Assembly (NCBI RefSeq): GCF_052115385.1
Contig: NZ_JBFRGP010000002.1
Span: 248,001 to 312,000 of the forward strand
Source: Dyella_D sp052115385
GTDB taxonomy: Bacteria > Pseudomonadota > Gammaproteobacteria > Xanthomonadales > Rhodanobacteraceae
Direction: 5' to 3'
DNA length: 64,000 nucleotides
The position numbers were made by a program, and so were the translations under genes. Shown in pieces: positions 61,301-64,000 of this stretch. Numbering within the stretch: the first letter of the stretch is position 1; each line of letters starts with the position of its first letter. The notes beneath the pieces were generated by a model. That model saw nothing but the letters and a program-made list of their open reading frames with translations, did no database searches and had not been told where the DNA came from.

Positions 61301-64000
61301 AGTAGGCGCCGTTGGATGCGCTGAGCGCGTCGAACGCCACCACCGAATCGTGGTCCAGATGCAGCGTGTACTGCTGCGGCACGCCTGTCGCGGGCGCGCT
61401 GCCGTTGACCACCGTGCCGGACTGCAGCGCGGTATAGCCGGCCTTGATCGCGAAGCTGTAGTTGATCGAACTCCACGGCACGTAGCCCGGGTTGTCGATC
61501 ACCAGGTAGTAGTTGCCGGCCGGCACCGACAGCGTGCCGCTCTGGTTGTACATCGAGCCGGCACTGATCTGGTTGCCGTAGGGCGAGACCAGATGCCAGT
61601 TCAGATAGGTGAGCTGGCCGGATACGTTGAAGGGATCGAACCAGAACTGGCTGGCCTGGGCCAGGTTGAGCTTGAAGATCTGCGGGCCATTGCTGGGCGT
61701 GTAGGTGCCGGTGGTCAGCACGTCCGGCTGCAGCGCGGGCACGGTGGCGAGATCGATCGTGCTGAAATTGATCCAGCGCGAACCGGCGTTGCCGTTGAGA
61801 TCGACGAAGCGGAAGGTGTAGTTGCCCGCGCCCGGCAGGATCACCGCGCGATCGGCGCCGTAGGGATCGAACGAATAGAGCAGGGTGCCCTGGCCGTCGT
61901 AGACGTCCAGGCGCGCGCTCTGTCCGGACGGCATGGTGATCCACAGCGAGGTGGGCCCGCTCGCCTGCAGCTGGTAAGAGAGGCTGCCGTTCTGCATCAG
62001 GCCCTGCACCGCGCTGCCGACCGGCAGCGGCGGCAGCAGGTGCGAGGTGCTCAGGGTGAAGGCATAGGTCTGCTCGCTGGCGGTGCCGTCGTCTTCCGTG
62101 TCGCGCACCAGATAATAGGTGCCGCTGCGCGGGAGGTTGGCGATGCTGCCGGCACCCTGCACCTGCTGCAGGAAATGGCCGAACTCGTCGTACAGCGACC
62201 AGCTGAAGTTGTCGCCGCTGTCCAGCGTGACGGTATCGCCGCTGGCGGCGTTGAAGCGGAACAGGTCGGCATTGCCGGTGAGGGTGTTGCCGCTGGCGGG
62301 AGTGCCTGGGGTCAGCGTGGTGGCGCTGCCCAGGTCGAGCAGGCGCAGGCGTGCGCCGTCGTAGCCGTACGGAATGCTGTCGATGACGAGCTGGTAGTCG
62401 CCGCCTTCGAGATCGAACGCGGTATTGGCCTGCGCGCTGCTGCCCTCGCCGTTGAGCACGGTCTCGCCATGGCGCGTGATGTGCCAGTTGAGATAGCCAC
62501 CGTTGCTGAGATAGCCCAGGTCCAGCAGCAGGTGCGTGCTGCGGTCGAGATGGAAGGCATAGGTGCTCGGCCCGGTGGGCTGCAGCGAATCGCCGAGCTT
62601 GACCAGCACGCGGCTGAGCTCGAACTGGAACGCCACCGGCGTGGCATCGCTGCCCGCGACGGTCTGGTACACCAGCAGGTAGCGGCCGCTGGCGCTCAGC
62701 GCCACGTCGGCGGCGCTGGCCAGATCGCCGCTGGCGCTCACGTTGCCGCTGGGGTCGAGCAGGATCCAGCGGCCGCTCAGGCTGCCACTGTCCAGCGGCG
62801 CCACGTGCAGCGTGTCACCGCTGCTGCTGTCGAAGGCGTAGGTCTTGGCCTGGCCCGGGACGATGCTGTCGTTGAGCGGCGCATCGAGCGCGAGCGGCGC
62901 GGCCGCGGTGGCGTCGATCAGCGCAAGCGACAGGTGGCTGGCGTCGCTGCCCTTGGCGCGCAAAGTCAGGCGATAGCTGCCGGCGGCGAGGGTGAGTCCT
63001 TGCGCCGCGGCATCGCCGGGCAGCCACGTGCCGGAGCCGAGATAGTTTTCGTTCTGGGTGAGCTGCCAGTCGTAGCCGGCGCCGGTGTTGGCCAGCGCAT
63101 CGAGCAGCAGGCGCGACGGCGTGGTGACGTTGAGGTCGTAGTAGACCGTGTCGGACGCAGCCTGGGTGTCGATCTGCAAGGTGTCGCCGATCTGCACCGT
63201 GCCGTTCGCGGCGGGCTGCGCGCTGGCCAGGGCGAAGCCATAGCTGGCGGGGCCGGCGGCATCGGCCGCGGCGGACCACACCAGGTAATAGGTGCCGTTG
63301 GCGGCGAACGCCGGCAGCATGTCGTTGCTGGAGGAGCTGTCGCCCCACAGGTACTGGCCCTGCGCATCGTAGAGCTGCCAGGCGCCGGCGCTGCTGCTGC
63401 CGGCCTGCGGCACGAAGTACAGGCGCTGCCCGGCCTGCGCCTGGAAGGCGTAGGTCTGCAGCTGGCCCGGATTCAAGCTGATGGTGGTCGGCGTATCCAG
63501 CGGCAGCGCGATGGCATCGGCAACGCTCTGGAACATCAGCGTGTAGCTGTAGTCGCCGGTGTTGCCGGAGTTGCTGCTGCCGCCTTCGCTCATGGCTGCC
63601 GCGAAGGATTCGCCACCGCCGCCGCTGCCCTGGACCACGACCGGAATGTTGTAGTGGCCCTTGGGCAGGAACAGCGTGTAGTAGCCATTGCCGTTGAGCT
63701 GGTAGGTCCGGTCCAGCACCTGGAACTGGGCGCTCACGCCGTCGCTGTAGCTGGGCATCCACAGGCTGATCGTCTGGTCGTGGTCGACGTCGATGCTGTA
63801 GATCTTGACGCCGCCTTCGGCCGGCAGCGTGTCCGACACGCTTTGGCCCGAGACCAGCGGCGTGGGTGCGGCAATGTGCAGCGCGGCGGCGGTGGGGTCG
63901 CTCAGGTAGGTATTGGTGAGGGCTGCATACCAGGTGCCGTCGTGGTCGGCGTGCACCACGTAGTAGTCGGCGTTGCTGTTGATCCAGTACTGGTTGTTCT
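34350..64000 (-). CDS. Giant multidomain extracellular protein, N-terminus beyond the window
   Basis: One uninterrupted frame from the right window edge to the stop at 34350, at least 9,880 codons. Residues below count from position 63959. Order: about ten PPC-like beta repeats (1-1080); 17 CARDB repeats (1084-3336); PPC and IPT-like folds (3340-3700); beta-propeller-like region (4290-4600); a bacterial Ig domain; about eight Ig/cadherin-like repeats (4830-5800); an RHS/YD-like segment (6020-6260); a dockerin motif (6383-6433); Ig domains (6440-6760); a second propeller (7000-7600); a peptidoglycan-binding/M15-like region (7810-8180); a metzincin site (8316-8326); a beta-sandwich; 13 tandem-95 repeats (8565-9773); and a unique tail. 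No RTX, LPXTG, PEP-CTERM or barrel is seen. It is probably a surface adhesin or exoprotein. The secretion route may involve the nearby SecA/HlyD/TolC operon (inference). Confidence 0.9.
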   Translation of the reverse strand, partial: NNQYWINSNADYYVVHADHDGTWYAALTNTYLSDPTAAALHIAAPTPLVSGQSVSDTLPAEGGVKIYSIDVDHDQTISLWMPSYSDGVSAQFQVLDRTYQLNGNGYYTLFLPKGHYNIPVVVQGSGGGGESFAAAMSEGGSSNSGNTGDYSYTLMFQSVADAIALPLDTPTTISLNPGQLQTYAFQAQAGQRLYFVPQAGSSSAGAWQLYDAQGQYLWGDSSSSNDMLPAFAANGTYYLVWSAAADAAGPASYGFALASAQPAANGTVQIGDTLQIDTQAASDTVYYDLNVTTPSRLLLDALANTGAGYDWQLTQNENYLGSGTWLPGDAAAQGLTLAAGSYRLTLRAKGSDASHLSLALIDATAAAPLALDAPLNDSIVPGQAKTYAFDSSSGDTLHVAPLDSGSLSGRWILLDPSGNVSASGDLASAADVALSASGRYLLVYQTVAGSDATPVAFQFELSRVLVKLGDSLQPTGPSTYAFHLDRSTHLLLDLGYLSNGGYLNWHITRHGETVLNGEGSSAQANTAFDLEGGDYQLVIDSIPYGYDGARLRLLDLGSATTLTPGTPASGNTLTGNADLFRFNAASGDTVTLDSGDNFSWSLYDEFGHFLQQVQGAGSIANLPRSGTYYLVRDTEDDGTASEQTYAFTLSTSHLLPPLPVGSAVQGLMQNGSLSYQLQASGPTSLWITMPSGQSARLDVYDGQGTLLYSFDPYGADRAVILPGAGNYTFRFVDLNGNAGSRWINFSTIDLATVPALQPDVLTTGTYTPSNGPQIFKLNLAQASQFWFDPFNVSGQLTYLNWHLVSPYGNQISAGSMYNQSGTLSVPAGNYYLVIDNPGYVPWSSINYSFAIKAGYTALQSGTVVNGSAPATGVPQQYTLHLDHDSVVAFDALSASNGAYWRLTNANGSQLFNQQLGYYYYSDYNYDFASLLAAGDYVLTVWSGNSSANPFSFRMLDASAATPVTPGTPVSTTLDARSMQLYSIDVPADGHYFLDALPGLSSTSSGIVPSWTLLDPLGRTVFYQQSMGSDYGSWNGSNYSYQFNGSGIDLGHLLVGGRYTLVLATANYASTPSPNVSFNVVRVPDAPVTVLDTLVVTPAPDLTVTSVNVSPAGTLQTGQTVDVQWVVANQGVLPTSGNWNDRIVVRNIATGVILADISVPYDAADAANGPIGVGEARTRHQQIRLPDGSYAAGSISITVLTDADNVIKESNNVGNAESNNAASITATVELSPYADLTVQDLKLQPASAFQPGQAVNVSWTVGNQGNVAVAQPWSETLEVRNLSTGKVVATVTLRDLLDAGPLAAGATRQRNASFTWPTGLDASGNFAIRVIADSLGEIPEANANGTGESNNVAEIDQAVGPDLQVQNLQVLSTTIQAGGLVTITWEDWNQGASATGTAFNDRITVSRVDNGMSVLDTSLVYDPSALVNGQVNGPIGPGEHRLRSFTFRLPDGLKGTGNLSITVTADQNAAGVGVLYETNLSHDAESNNSAATAVVSAAVPYADLRVDSVTTPATGIGGQPVTISWTVANHGQAPTGDAWSDEIVLSSDAIIGNADDIVIGSVRRNGALAVGDSYTQTATINLPLLNDGHYFLAVRADGQGEVLEPDTRGNNASVAKPITVAAAYADLGVVSVTAPTTALSGENVQVSWTVSNTGNAPTNLALWNDRVVLSRTGVPSADDIVLAGSVTHAGVLANGGATYTATATLTLPRDLVGDYYILVTTNLNNTVSENGHTGNNASATTLPLHIALAPSANLTVSDVSGPAAVRPGDAVSLSYTAHNTGTGDATGVWRDRVYLDDGQGHQIEVANQFFTDGLAAGASAARTISFTLPAGFTEGSYTYVVRTDTDNTVYERDGENDNSASASTPVVVARPDLSVSKVSGPTLVLSGSNLHVQWTVGNSGGIATGNWLDRVFLSHNGMLTQVAELAHSGPLASNGSYDAFADIQLPLDANGDYEIVVVTDATSAIDDHGRANNTAQQDLTVQLAPYADLAVSAVQAPSTLIADPATIDVSWTVSNNGTGAGSSSQWVDRVILSTDGVLGNGDDRVIGEVVHNGALAAGASYNGALSVMLPPGTTGRYKLFVVTDATHQVFENGNTANDTALLGHDVDVMPKPYADLQVNSVSTLGTPVSGQPLALTWTVSNQGIGITDSSEWSDQVWLSSNPDGSGVIAQFGSANHIGQLAVNDSYTRSITVTLPNGIQGNYYINVRTGGPFEFVYGNNDTGHSAAVPVTLAPSPDLLVQSAGIAPSSPDSLAADGSSLLEGSLADVTWTVGNQGQADAIGPWVDTIKLVPASGTGAAIVLGSFTYDRPLKAGENYKRTEQIRLPSKIEGLYRLQITTNANFGGSGAQVYEYGAAAGNDVLLASNPTPIALQPRPDLQVGAVTIPDHVTAGTNVGIQYTVTNLGTMPANGHWRDKVYLSHDGTLSGDDQLVGTFDNGSALAPTASYSNITGSISIPLRFPGDAYLIVVADADNNVDEYPSDGNNSKAVHFYIDPVPFSDLVTSGVTAPDQAVHGGSIDVRYKVSNLGSATTRGATADVNSWTDTVWLAKDPKRPGANKGDVLLGSTTHTGNLAVGEDYLGDLQVTIPDGTLSGQYYITVWTNTYSTILEDTLAANINPDDATQIDNNDYKGRPISVLGITPPDLTVTQVVAPPSIDAGTTVNFSYTVQNQGDLFTGGWTDTIYVADNADLSKATHVWTIGSYTQNRTLNNGEKYTVNQSVLLAPDISGSYIIVKTDAFSQVRELNENNNATPLAAAVIPHPADLQVSSVQVQPQNYSGELTPISWTVTNHGQTVWPGTVSWQDSVFISTDPTFIPSRAIALGKFEHQNTNGLAAGASYTTTLNVALPAGTNGRYYIYVITDSARPDSSGLPPRAADEILNGGDNSWGLNLYASSVYEGSANNNNVGSSPLDITYREADLQIDGIQLSNPAPKSGDSLTVTWTVTNRGNRATRVSQWNDGVYLSNDSSLDVTDDPLIEGSLYSNPGRVQPISLLDANGKPRFLQPGESYTMSATFHLPQSISGNFNIIVKTDTATVKDWYYSEPSSIRDGLDVVTGDGPGAVLEFQNEGNNVASIALPITLATPPDLQVSLVGAPATVVAGQSFSVDYHVTNAGGDTPSDQGQWNDLIYLSRDRFLDVNQDRYLGYLGHGGGLSAGAGYDGRFTVTAPRDLDGPYYVFVITDPARAFGAGPYGQVLEFGNDQNNATAAPQPMLVQTPPPADLKVTDVTVPPQAQVGDSVTVNYSIVNDSTNPAYGQWTDAIYLSMDNVWGLDDILLGKVTHSGDLAGGASYSGKLTAQLPPLKDGHWRIIVRPDLYNEVYEGGISYGPNGLVMAPGEANNLTASAATIQTQVPPLAIASPLQTTLSSGDVQLYKVTVAAGQTLRVMLDSMAASGDNELYIRYGDIPTTYAYDAAYSNASAADQQAVIPSTLAGDYYILVRSRSGNAVPATLRADLLPLSITKVTPDNGGVSDDDHRWVTLDIYGSAFQAGALAKLSRPGVYEAEPDRWQVLDATHIRAIFDTRQFPLGLYDVTVINPNGQSVTEANRYLVQRGIEDDVTIGIGGPRNLNPGDGATYSVSLQSLTNVDTPYVRFDVGAVEMGYNQYLIDGLNLPYAIFGSNVGGSPFGNISGSPANNQAYGQTGSTLPRTDIPWASLDGTLNTSGYNLAPGYAFDVAAHGFVGMSFRLQTYPGLTAWINRDFEGLRDALYATRPDWKAQGILDAGVSGLDKISQGLTARFLSTDPDDILYKIEALSESFQMNVVAAATALTRAEFIAEQTAYALKLRTAVLADASAPSNLATLAADAAQWVNGWLAALESAGMLLPADQAPPITTNPQVVSLNATLAAGILMSKGGDNYRTQADILGFFAKVQQWYGDTAKFAGDPNAAKGPIDHYETRTDDDGDEIQVPVPALANPADYDQHAGRTLQFENFQIFVGSQAELEYLRAQGLLDDKFNPLPGKSLNLTQYLQLVAQQAGATNAAISVQGPQGQAVAADGSVYVPASTPLPYTFAFSNPTGQGVGQIRIVSPLDSDLDPRSVRLGDLKIGDINIHIPADRANFQGDFDFSGSKGYILRVSAGVDAETGIATWLLQAIDPITGEVMQDPSRGLLAGTNAGGFVSFTVAATAGAASGAKIAMQARVFFDDTPPIDSATLNVTLDAKAPGTTVAVTSLGNNAQGAPTYDVKWNAQDDASGIRFVTVYVATNGGDFKIWQRQVAAGTNEAVFTGAAGNHYEFLAVATDLAGNREAASVSNAVLPDDGARQQVLDGLGVTPGVDQTAQVPQAPQDRNYYNNPLFQQATQMLPGAVAAVNAGDLSNVLAPFAVRGFADGFATGAADIGAMAMVQLPDQSILVSAGQQRNEVYRYGKDGGHGTTPLFVLDQPVLDMAVDALGQLWVMTGNELLQVDAGSGAILRRMQGPSQQPLTHALAIQPGTGDIYVSDGAGIEVFHPNATDPNKAWQHFSNTRVGDLAFGPDGRLWGVRWTGSDITAADPNGSTDIISFPMSGITLGRAELEYRIKGVVDSIAFGAPGSLLDGMLVASGALPQHVQVAGIADTTTGSSVWTIELATRRVLQLAGGGTQGEAILTTADGRILVAETHHIDVIAPAQAPKVIATSVPDGALIPLPVGQIAVQFDQDMWLGSDAQSALTDASSVLDASNFQLIGATTITPNSVRWDAATHTAYLDVSGLPAGHYQLTISGNLRSAAQLRIGQDTVSGFTALLDMSTQVQLTFSNTRSDQSTGAVSYDVSLKNIGTDDLHGPLMLLLDPGAYFGMSINGATQGTGDQSDLWVLDLTSALQALGGKLAVGATLTNQTISVVPASHFGGGLADLAKYNLGHGVYAVPQANLPPGITPVGTTTAPDTFPQPATIGQTWSAQVDAFDGDGTQFYWEVVQAPPGLLLTPPATYSVDGSGIYHSTATLSWTPGANALADSVVVLRVQDSRGGTVLRTLHITVASGNRAPIINAPDAIYLDEGQSMSLPVVASDPDGDPLTISVGNLPPGASFDARTGTLSWTPTYDQAGTYRNVRITVSDGKTTVTELVDVIVAQTWAAPVLAPVAAQTLREGDAFALQLAGSLPGGTTYADGTVVKLSYSAASLPNGMQLNTETGWLSWTPGYDQHGSYTAAVTLTATYTLPGGDVQVRSVQRTISLNVLNANGVPQFDANVGDTWNTSEGQALRISVFAFDPDHPGYAPKIRLSSNGQLVDSGYADASPVTYQVLGLPAGATFDPDTLEIVWTPGYAQAGTYHVTVIATDDGDGTGTPASSQVTIPIVVADTNRAPVIAPISNVTVDKGATLDIPVDITDVDGNPIQLTINGLPRFATYTQNPSSVDGHVTGVIHFAPGDNDRGDYTITLVAQDNGDGDPGRVLASAVSFVFTARSVTEPPVFNLPQQIVAVAGQPISLPITIADADQDALHISADGLPLGAQLAMQVQYGHALLTWTPTADDIGPHDITFTVTDSGLPPQDQGYTNPANPLPNVVRHTIRILVRQADAAPQLLGIQVNGQAVADAPDPATPVRLNTSEGSAFSMDLFASDADADLISWTAAGLPPGMVFDVPGASTGGHATVRWTPGPFAAQSDNLNGTSPGTYRFSVTGSDGSATFTRSFELHVANVDQAPVILPMPLQLVSEGDTLSMTLRGLDADGDPVNMSLIYDDSTPAGIQFNSATGYFEWTPGFDTVDNANGSSKDFAFTFKATDGTLTTTQTVHVRVFDTNRAPTLTVSSHATLIGQTLVLPVQFGRQGTGIVASDPDGTIQTQGLSLSFHALPDGAVYDAAHGRLSWTPAPGQEGDFVVTAIASDGRATVQRTFVLRAVADAAANAPDVLIDALPGAPLLPGQNVLVTVRSSSFSPIVQTVVQIKGTGIGSDQWQTVALDNSGRLRLQATQPGLIDVRVSVTDADGFTRTQDSVLRVRDPADTAAPVLAWQGALATGAITGQPAAISLPTLLQASVQDLQLMGYKLEIAPLGSSAWRTIASQDLAAQATQQSFELASLDPALLRNGVYQVRLSAWDLSGRTSEIDARFVVDTADKSPLGSQATDVTYVLGGHGLTINRQFGDGLGGDIGNWSLGGFDTSLISDQSATTASGATAAWGIGARVWLSMPDNLSAALPAIRNLGFTLNAEAIRLGSDPAAPVEYHASFGTDQGWTLEATHAAHLQRLGSHLYDQITGLPWQPAGYVLTAPDGTHYSLDAQGHLTAVAFADGVQWLVSDAGVALVGGSARVSVIRDSAGRVVSIGGPLSADVSRTIIYRYDSAGRLVLARALDSASQGTPYGYGSSGQPYADVPVANLGTAAGWLGNSTANQWSGTLSATQPTSIAFQIRDSELASTIKSPGAQGVLIVAISAQFSDPQAGLDVVGGEILGTTLVNGVHTFLVRIDAAGLKLIRLIGQGSASVTIGIAGDLNRDGHVDGADTALWNQDASGGLPAGDLDGDGQVGTSDRQLLYANYGWSANLPPVAQALPATPPLTHAGLGISVPLSSLAVDNDGDDVFWRILSATHGTATLSEDGRSLLFMPDPGYTGGASVVLVADDGYASSAPITLPIQVSGAPLLAIHVDPVPGLQAGQSATLHITADFADQTGVDVSASPSYFSIQAGDLSGIGAQGTPIQIDHARGIVIAKSEGPALVVVSWTGADGHVVSAYQVVNAAQALPPDTSDDADAESPQEDLGLEPEVYPGTVTLTPGASRQLHVSIPGDDGNMVDVSQAHQDAHDGTLYFSSDASIATVSATGVVTALKPGHVVIYVIHLKSEVDADGNVYEQVVGQFNVDLHVDAAQASTAAGVEISGADGGAVSTNSGVVAMFGSGALGTDTNVAIQDVALTDVASVAGMNAPPADQVRTLAAFQLNLGTQNTSEPIQFAVPVTLDDNLQVGDQVFFLERGTITDELGVVHDTWWIVDNGFVDASGVARTASPPFPGITGSGTFLVASAVKRDPSTGALKATNVGIGYDIWSPGADLSSAVWNSMLRAVDPLLPIYVMSYTYGATYKTQIPVDQATGRYSTDLPQIPAPPVTPVQQAPTIASLSLSNTAPGQTTLVITGYNLASRSPNGQLYAWLSPLGTDATWDTQYLNAQPGQGNGVGNYAWALPAGQVQSANGLDTLTIVLPANLAGHIALSLEQLRIVRQDATAAHSGPDPRVTVSGAIAMPVNNVVITTDNSKVYFYKGPSTSGSQVVDPTQLTRLGQLDLRPIANNAPAPIGGFKSNQIAISANGGTAFIAGRSGSIYVIDTLSQAAFPPIQIPGCTGDISALVINQGWLYVSVGGTYNNGVTANGLWRINIDAYKYAYTNAQNQPQTQVFQPLSLIEQIALPDTLGIDAASDPGGIYDIAISGGRYLGATAPRGQVFIASARRVTSVGNAFFLDLNSFTDNVNLTVDPATGHYRGAVTVGSSRVLGSASLTHSYAPLYITAGSTPGTFVMSDLNGGTSGAQSIKLALDPKTGNFNGEPSATTLPLTPSGSTANGAFDVIVHRPSGVAVTPDGQFAFIADYDLPSSSESDSFIQMPGGITLDLPNYQLIPASGKISIIQNPFSANPIFLGSTTAIPGLSLDKLTMSADGKQLFANFMDSGVTITDPISFGMLVWDVHNLTTAALAHSFANQSAPYVPVDRDSPARSAPVSVPPVRYDNSGGTFGVATDNIVNIKIDGNALQSNSLQGITNVPVRYGDLGRFDLSALVHGVVGNGATLGNFQLMSAPLNGMLVTDPAQLNPANALASTAIIDSGSADADGKWHFADSGVLFIAPQITDSEVQNILRLGQKLPAKTISLMFTVTVNGAQRTFCLNVNINDYDDPTNTNGQATQSDIFGDRSTGNPGYSAFDTSASSTLDRNSSPLMLWRVQQRLKYLGFPAYGEGNAPDGQGDRNLQEVKSYEFAVNGKWTTQFVEALNLFDKVVNYNGDTAAHLDNHHGRDRAGGAHARGELHAYLTNFSIGASDSHFFSYLNAWNAPHWMDIWTSLGGSYDVNSPTTGRARDSAGTSWMTDEREDNLEHFGTSWIRDDMLAWHKTAQAQTNAGMQINPQLYYNGVADSNYFHTPAAHGSHDVGMAFDVGMAEDIKAISVSAHAHPGAYTNANVQDMPVQHDAQGHVIKPTVQQIITYWNGVTWSSNARVNADKQAMWNDIASLMLLSSSNNFLYNAIPMVNEAMKSSLFSGLLDFMFIGETLNQFADIKIGINELVATLGLGSDFVRVTESHYNHFHVTTSPPAAKAFTATWGGHQEAGTIGQPDGSGATVGIDADQLQHDITQILGSASQLWGVGGTALASAAAQSQSEVAPLQGGLLGQTIEHAISIDPTAANVGWYYTDIGNNDDFLPTSDPGVWVARPGSAAVGKYDLLTVVLHEYGHLLGLSDVSDAADDIMSTTLQPGVRRLPAGLSLQAIQALIAKQAAAAAALQATVNGTQQVAPGTGGAAASSVPQAGQQPVVYATLGNGQFTDSSDWTASGNVSVGTGQATLYESGTTQSRINQAFVVTADNAFLRFTVSGIALQNPGDMPEDAFEAALLDAATGASLGGAIGLSHTASMLNLQGDGTAYLGQGVSYVTNADGSRTYLVDLRGIAAGTAVNLSFDLIGFGPAGSHVTVSDVALMGLPQANDDLVQDQEDSAVNFNVTGNDVNATGATPTVVTGPAHGTLTFNADGSFTYVPDALYYGNDSFTYLLDNGKAQSNLATVDLAIAHVNHAPGANDLNVTLQEDGNAIIDLRPLGSDVDGDTLTYRIVNQPQHGSLTQNADGTYTYTPGALFYGDDSFTYVANDGTADSPVATVSLVVIHVNHAPIAVNAQLHTPEEQAYSGQVLSYGTDVDGDALTATLVNGPLHGSLQFNADGSFTYTPDALYRGTDSFSYQLSDGQLSSAVATLTFTMDPVNHAPTVADINATVAEEGVLAIDPRNAASDVDGDALTTVIVSGPQHGTLTRLADGSYQYVPDALYRGDDSFSYKVNDGAVDSNVATVKLTVTPINHAPTAADANASLLEDGSLTLDPRSDAHDVDGDALTAILVTGPAHGTLTQNADGSFTYVPDALYRGSDSFSYKVNDGTADSNVATITLTVTPVNHAPTAQDGSATVAEDGAVALDPRSHAKDVDGDPLSVAIVSGPAHGSLVRNADGSYTYTPTTYYAGGDSFTYKVNDGTVDSNVATIVLTVTPVNHVPVAVNDTAATDQGVPVTIDVLANDSDIDNSTGVNAGSGRAANAGLSARIVSQPANGTLTVNADGTLTYKPNAAFSGTDSFSYVANDGVVDSALASVTITVRATNHAPVANDDTFDGKQNLPLNFNPLSNDTDADGDPLSLVIVSGPAHGTLTRNADGSLNYVSSGNWTGTDTLTYQASDGKSLSNVATVRLVVASANQAPVAANDTARVHNNQTANIRVLANDTDADGDALGSRMVNGPKHGTVVHNADGSFSYTADCGYTGTDTFTYVANDGKADSNLATVTITVLGPNLPPLAFDDAAYVNENSTVKIDPVANDWDINGDPLTARILCGPSHGSLALNANGTYTYTPDANWYGLDGFTYAANDGQFDSNPAMVWIRVAHVNQAPVANNDAVIARTGQATRIDVLANDTDVDGDSLHATVTATPRHGTLARNWDGSFSYTAQAGFVGMDTFVYVADDGQLKSAPATVTITVLAPNHAPVARDDQATTNAGTPVRIDLLANDSDADGDKLTARIVCGPCHGTLGLNPDGSYTYTPNKGWYGTDSFSYRDNDGTVDSNTAMVCITVAPVNHAPTARNASFQLQKDGSVCIDFGCLIGDVDGDCLTLTLGKASHGTLTRNYDGSYTYRPAHGYTGTDGFSYTVSDGKLSATATVSLNVVASGGCWNGQSVMVAASAQTYGWSANTGGYIVVLRASTTSDTAQSIDWQGYGTSAIGNAENVGSAWWNTLLADPLLAPDDLAAQSGLSIKRVN
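34640..38265 (-). repeat. Array of 13 tandem-95 (VCBS/cadherin-like) repeats
   Basis: Thirteen units of about 92 residues follow the plan NxAPxAxxDxxxxxEDxxxxI...DxDGDxLxxxxVxGPxHGTLxxNxDGSFTYxPxxxYxGxDSFxYxxxDG. Units 4-6 are particularly alike (DALYRGDDSFSYKVNDG and close variants). Such arrays form extended, often calcium-stabilised stalks in large surface adhesins. Confidence 0.88.
38982..39014 (-). other. Metzincin zinc-protease motif
   Basis: HEYGHLLGLSD (residues 8316-8326) is a complete HExxHxxGxxD metzincin site. It is followed by DDIMSTTL, which can supply the Met-turn. Preceding residues YYTDIGNNDDF and LLTVVL fit the strand and helix of a small matrixin-like (M10) domain. Confidence 0.75.
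39432..40530 (-). other. Peptidoglycan-binding and M15-like peptidase region
   Basis: LWRVQQRLKYLGFP resembles a peptidoglycan-binding helix. Downstream HDVGMAFD (39885-39908, residues 8018-8025) fits the HxxGxAxD zinc motif of LAS/M15 peptidases, and HFH (residues 8173-8175) could be the second part. The two motifs are 150 residues apart, longer than usual, so the assignment is tentative. Confidence 0.45.
44661..44812 (-). other. Dockerin type I-like motif
   Basis: GDLNRDGHVDGADTALW and GDLDGDGQVGTSDRQLL form the duplicated calcium-binding loop-helix of a type I dockerin (residues about 6383-6433). The first loop is nearly canonical and the spacing of 30 residues fits. It follows an RHS-like segment. 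Dockerins normally bind cohesins; no cohesin was recognised in the visible sequence. Confidence 0.75.
46560..49450 (-). repeat. Ig/cadherin-like (putative Ig, He_PIG-type) repeat array
   Basis: About eight repeats with the pattern NRAPxI...EGxxxxL...DxDGDPLxxxxxxLPxGxxFD...LxWTPxxDxxGxY, typical of He_PIG/cadherin-like domains. The DxDGDP turns suggest calcium binding. Confidence 0.8.
53950..60710 (-). repeat. Array of 17 CARDB repeats in the giant protein
   Basis: Seventeen units averaging 133 residues. Each begins with ADLxVxxV or PDLxV, then has a W-T-V-x-N-x-G strand, a WxDxVxLS strand and an ExNExNN-like end. This is the CARDB (cell adhesion related domain in bacteria) consensus. I counted them by their PDL/ADL starts; units 3 and 17 are the most divergent. 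Confidence 0.85.
60740..64000 (-). repeat. PPC-like beta-repeat array (about ten units) in the giant protein
   Basis: About ten units of 95-120 residues, each opening with a short strand before a polar turn (for example PGQLQTYAFQAQAGQRL, PGQAKTYAFDSSSGDTL, GNADLFRFNAASGDTV) and closing with a G-x-YYLV-type strand. This is the pattern of pre-peptidase C-terminal-like sandwich domains. The array continues past the window edge. Confidence 0.7.
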
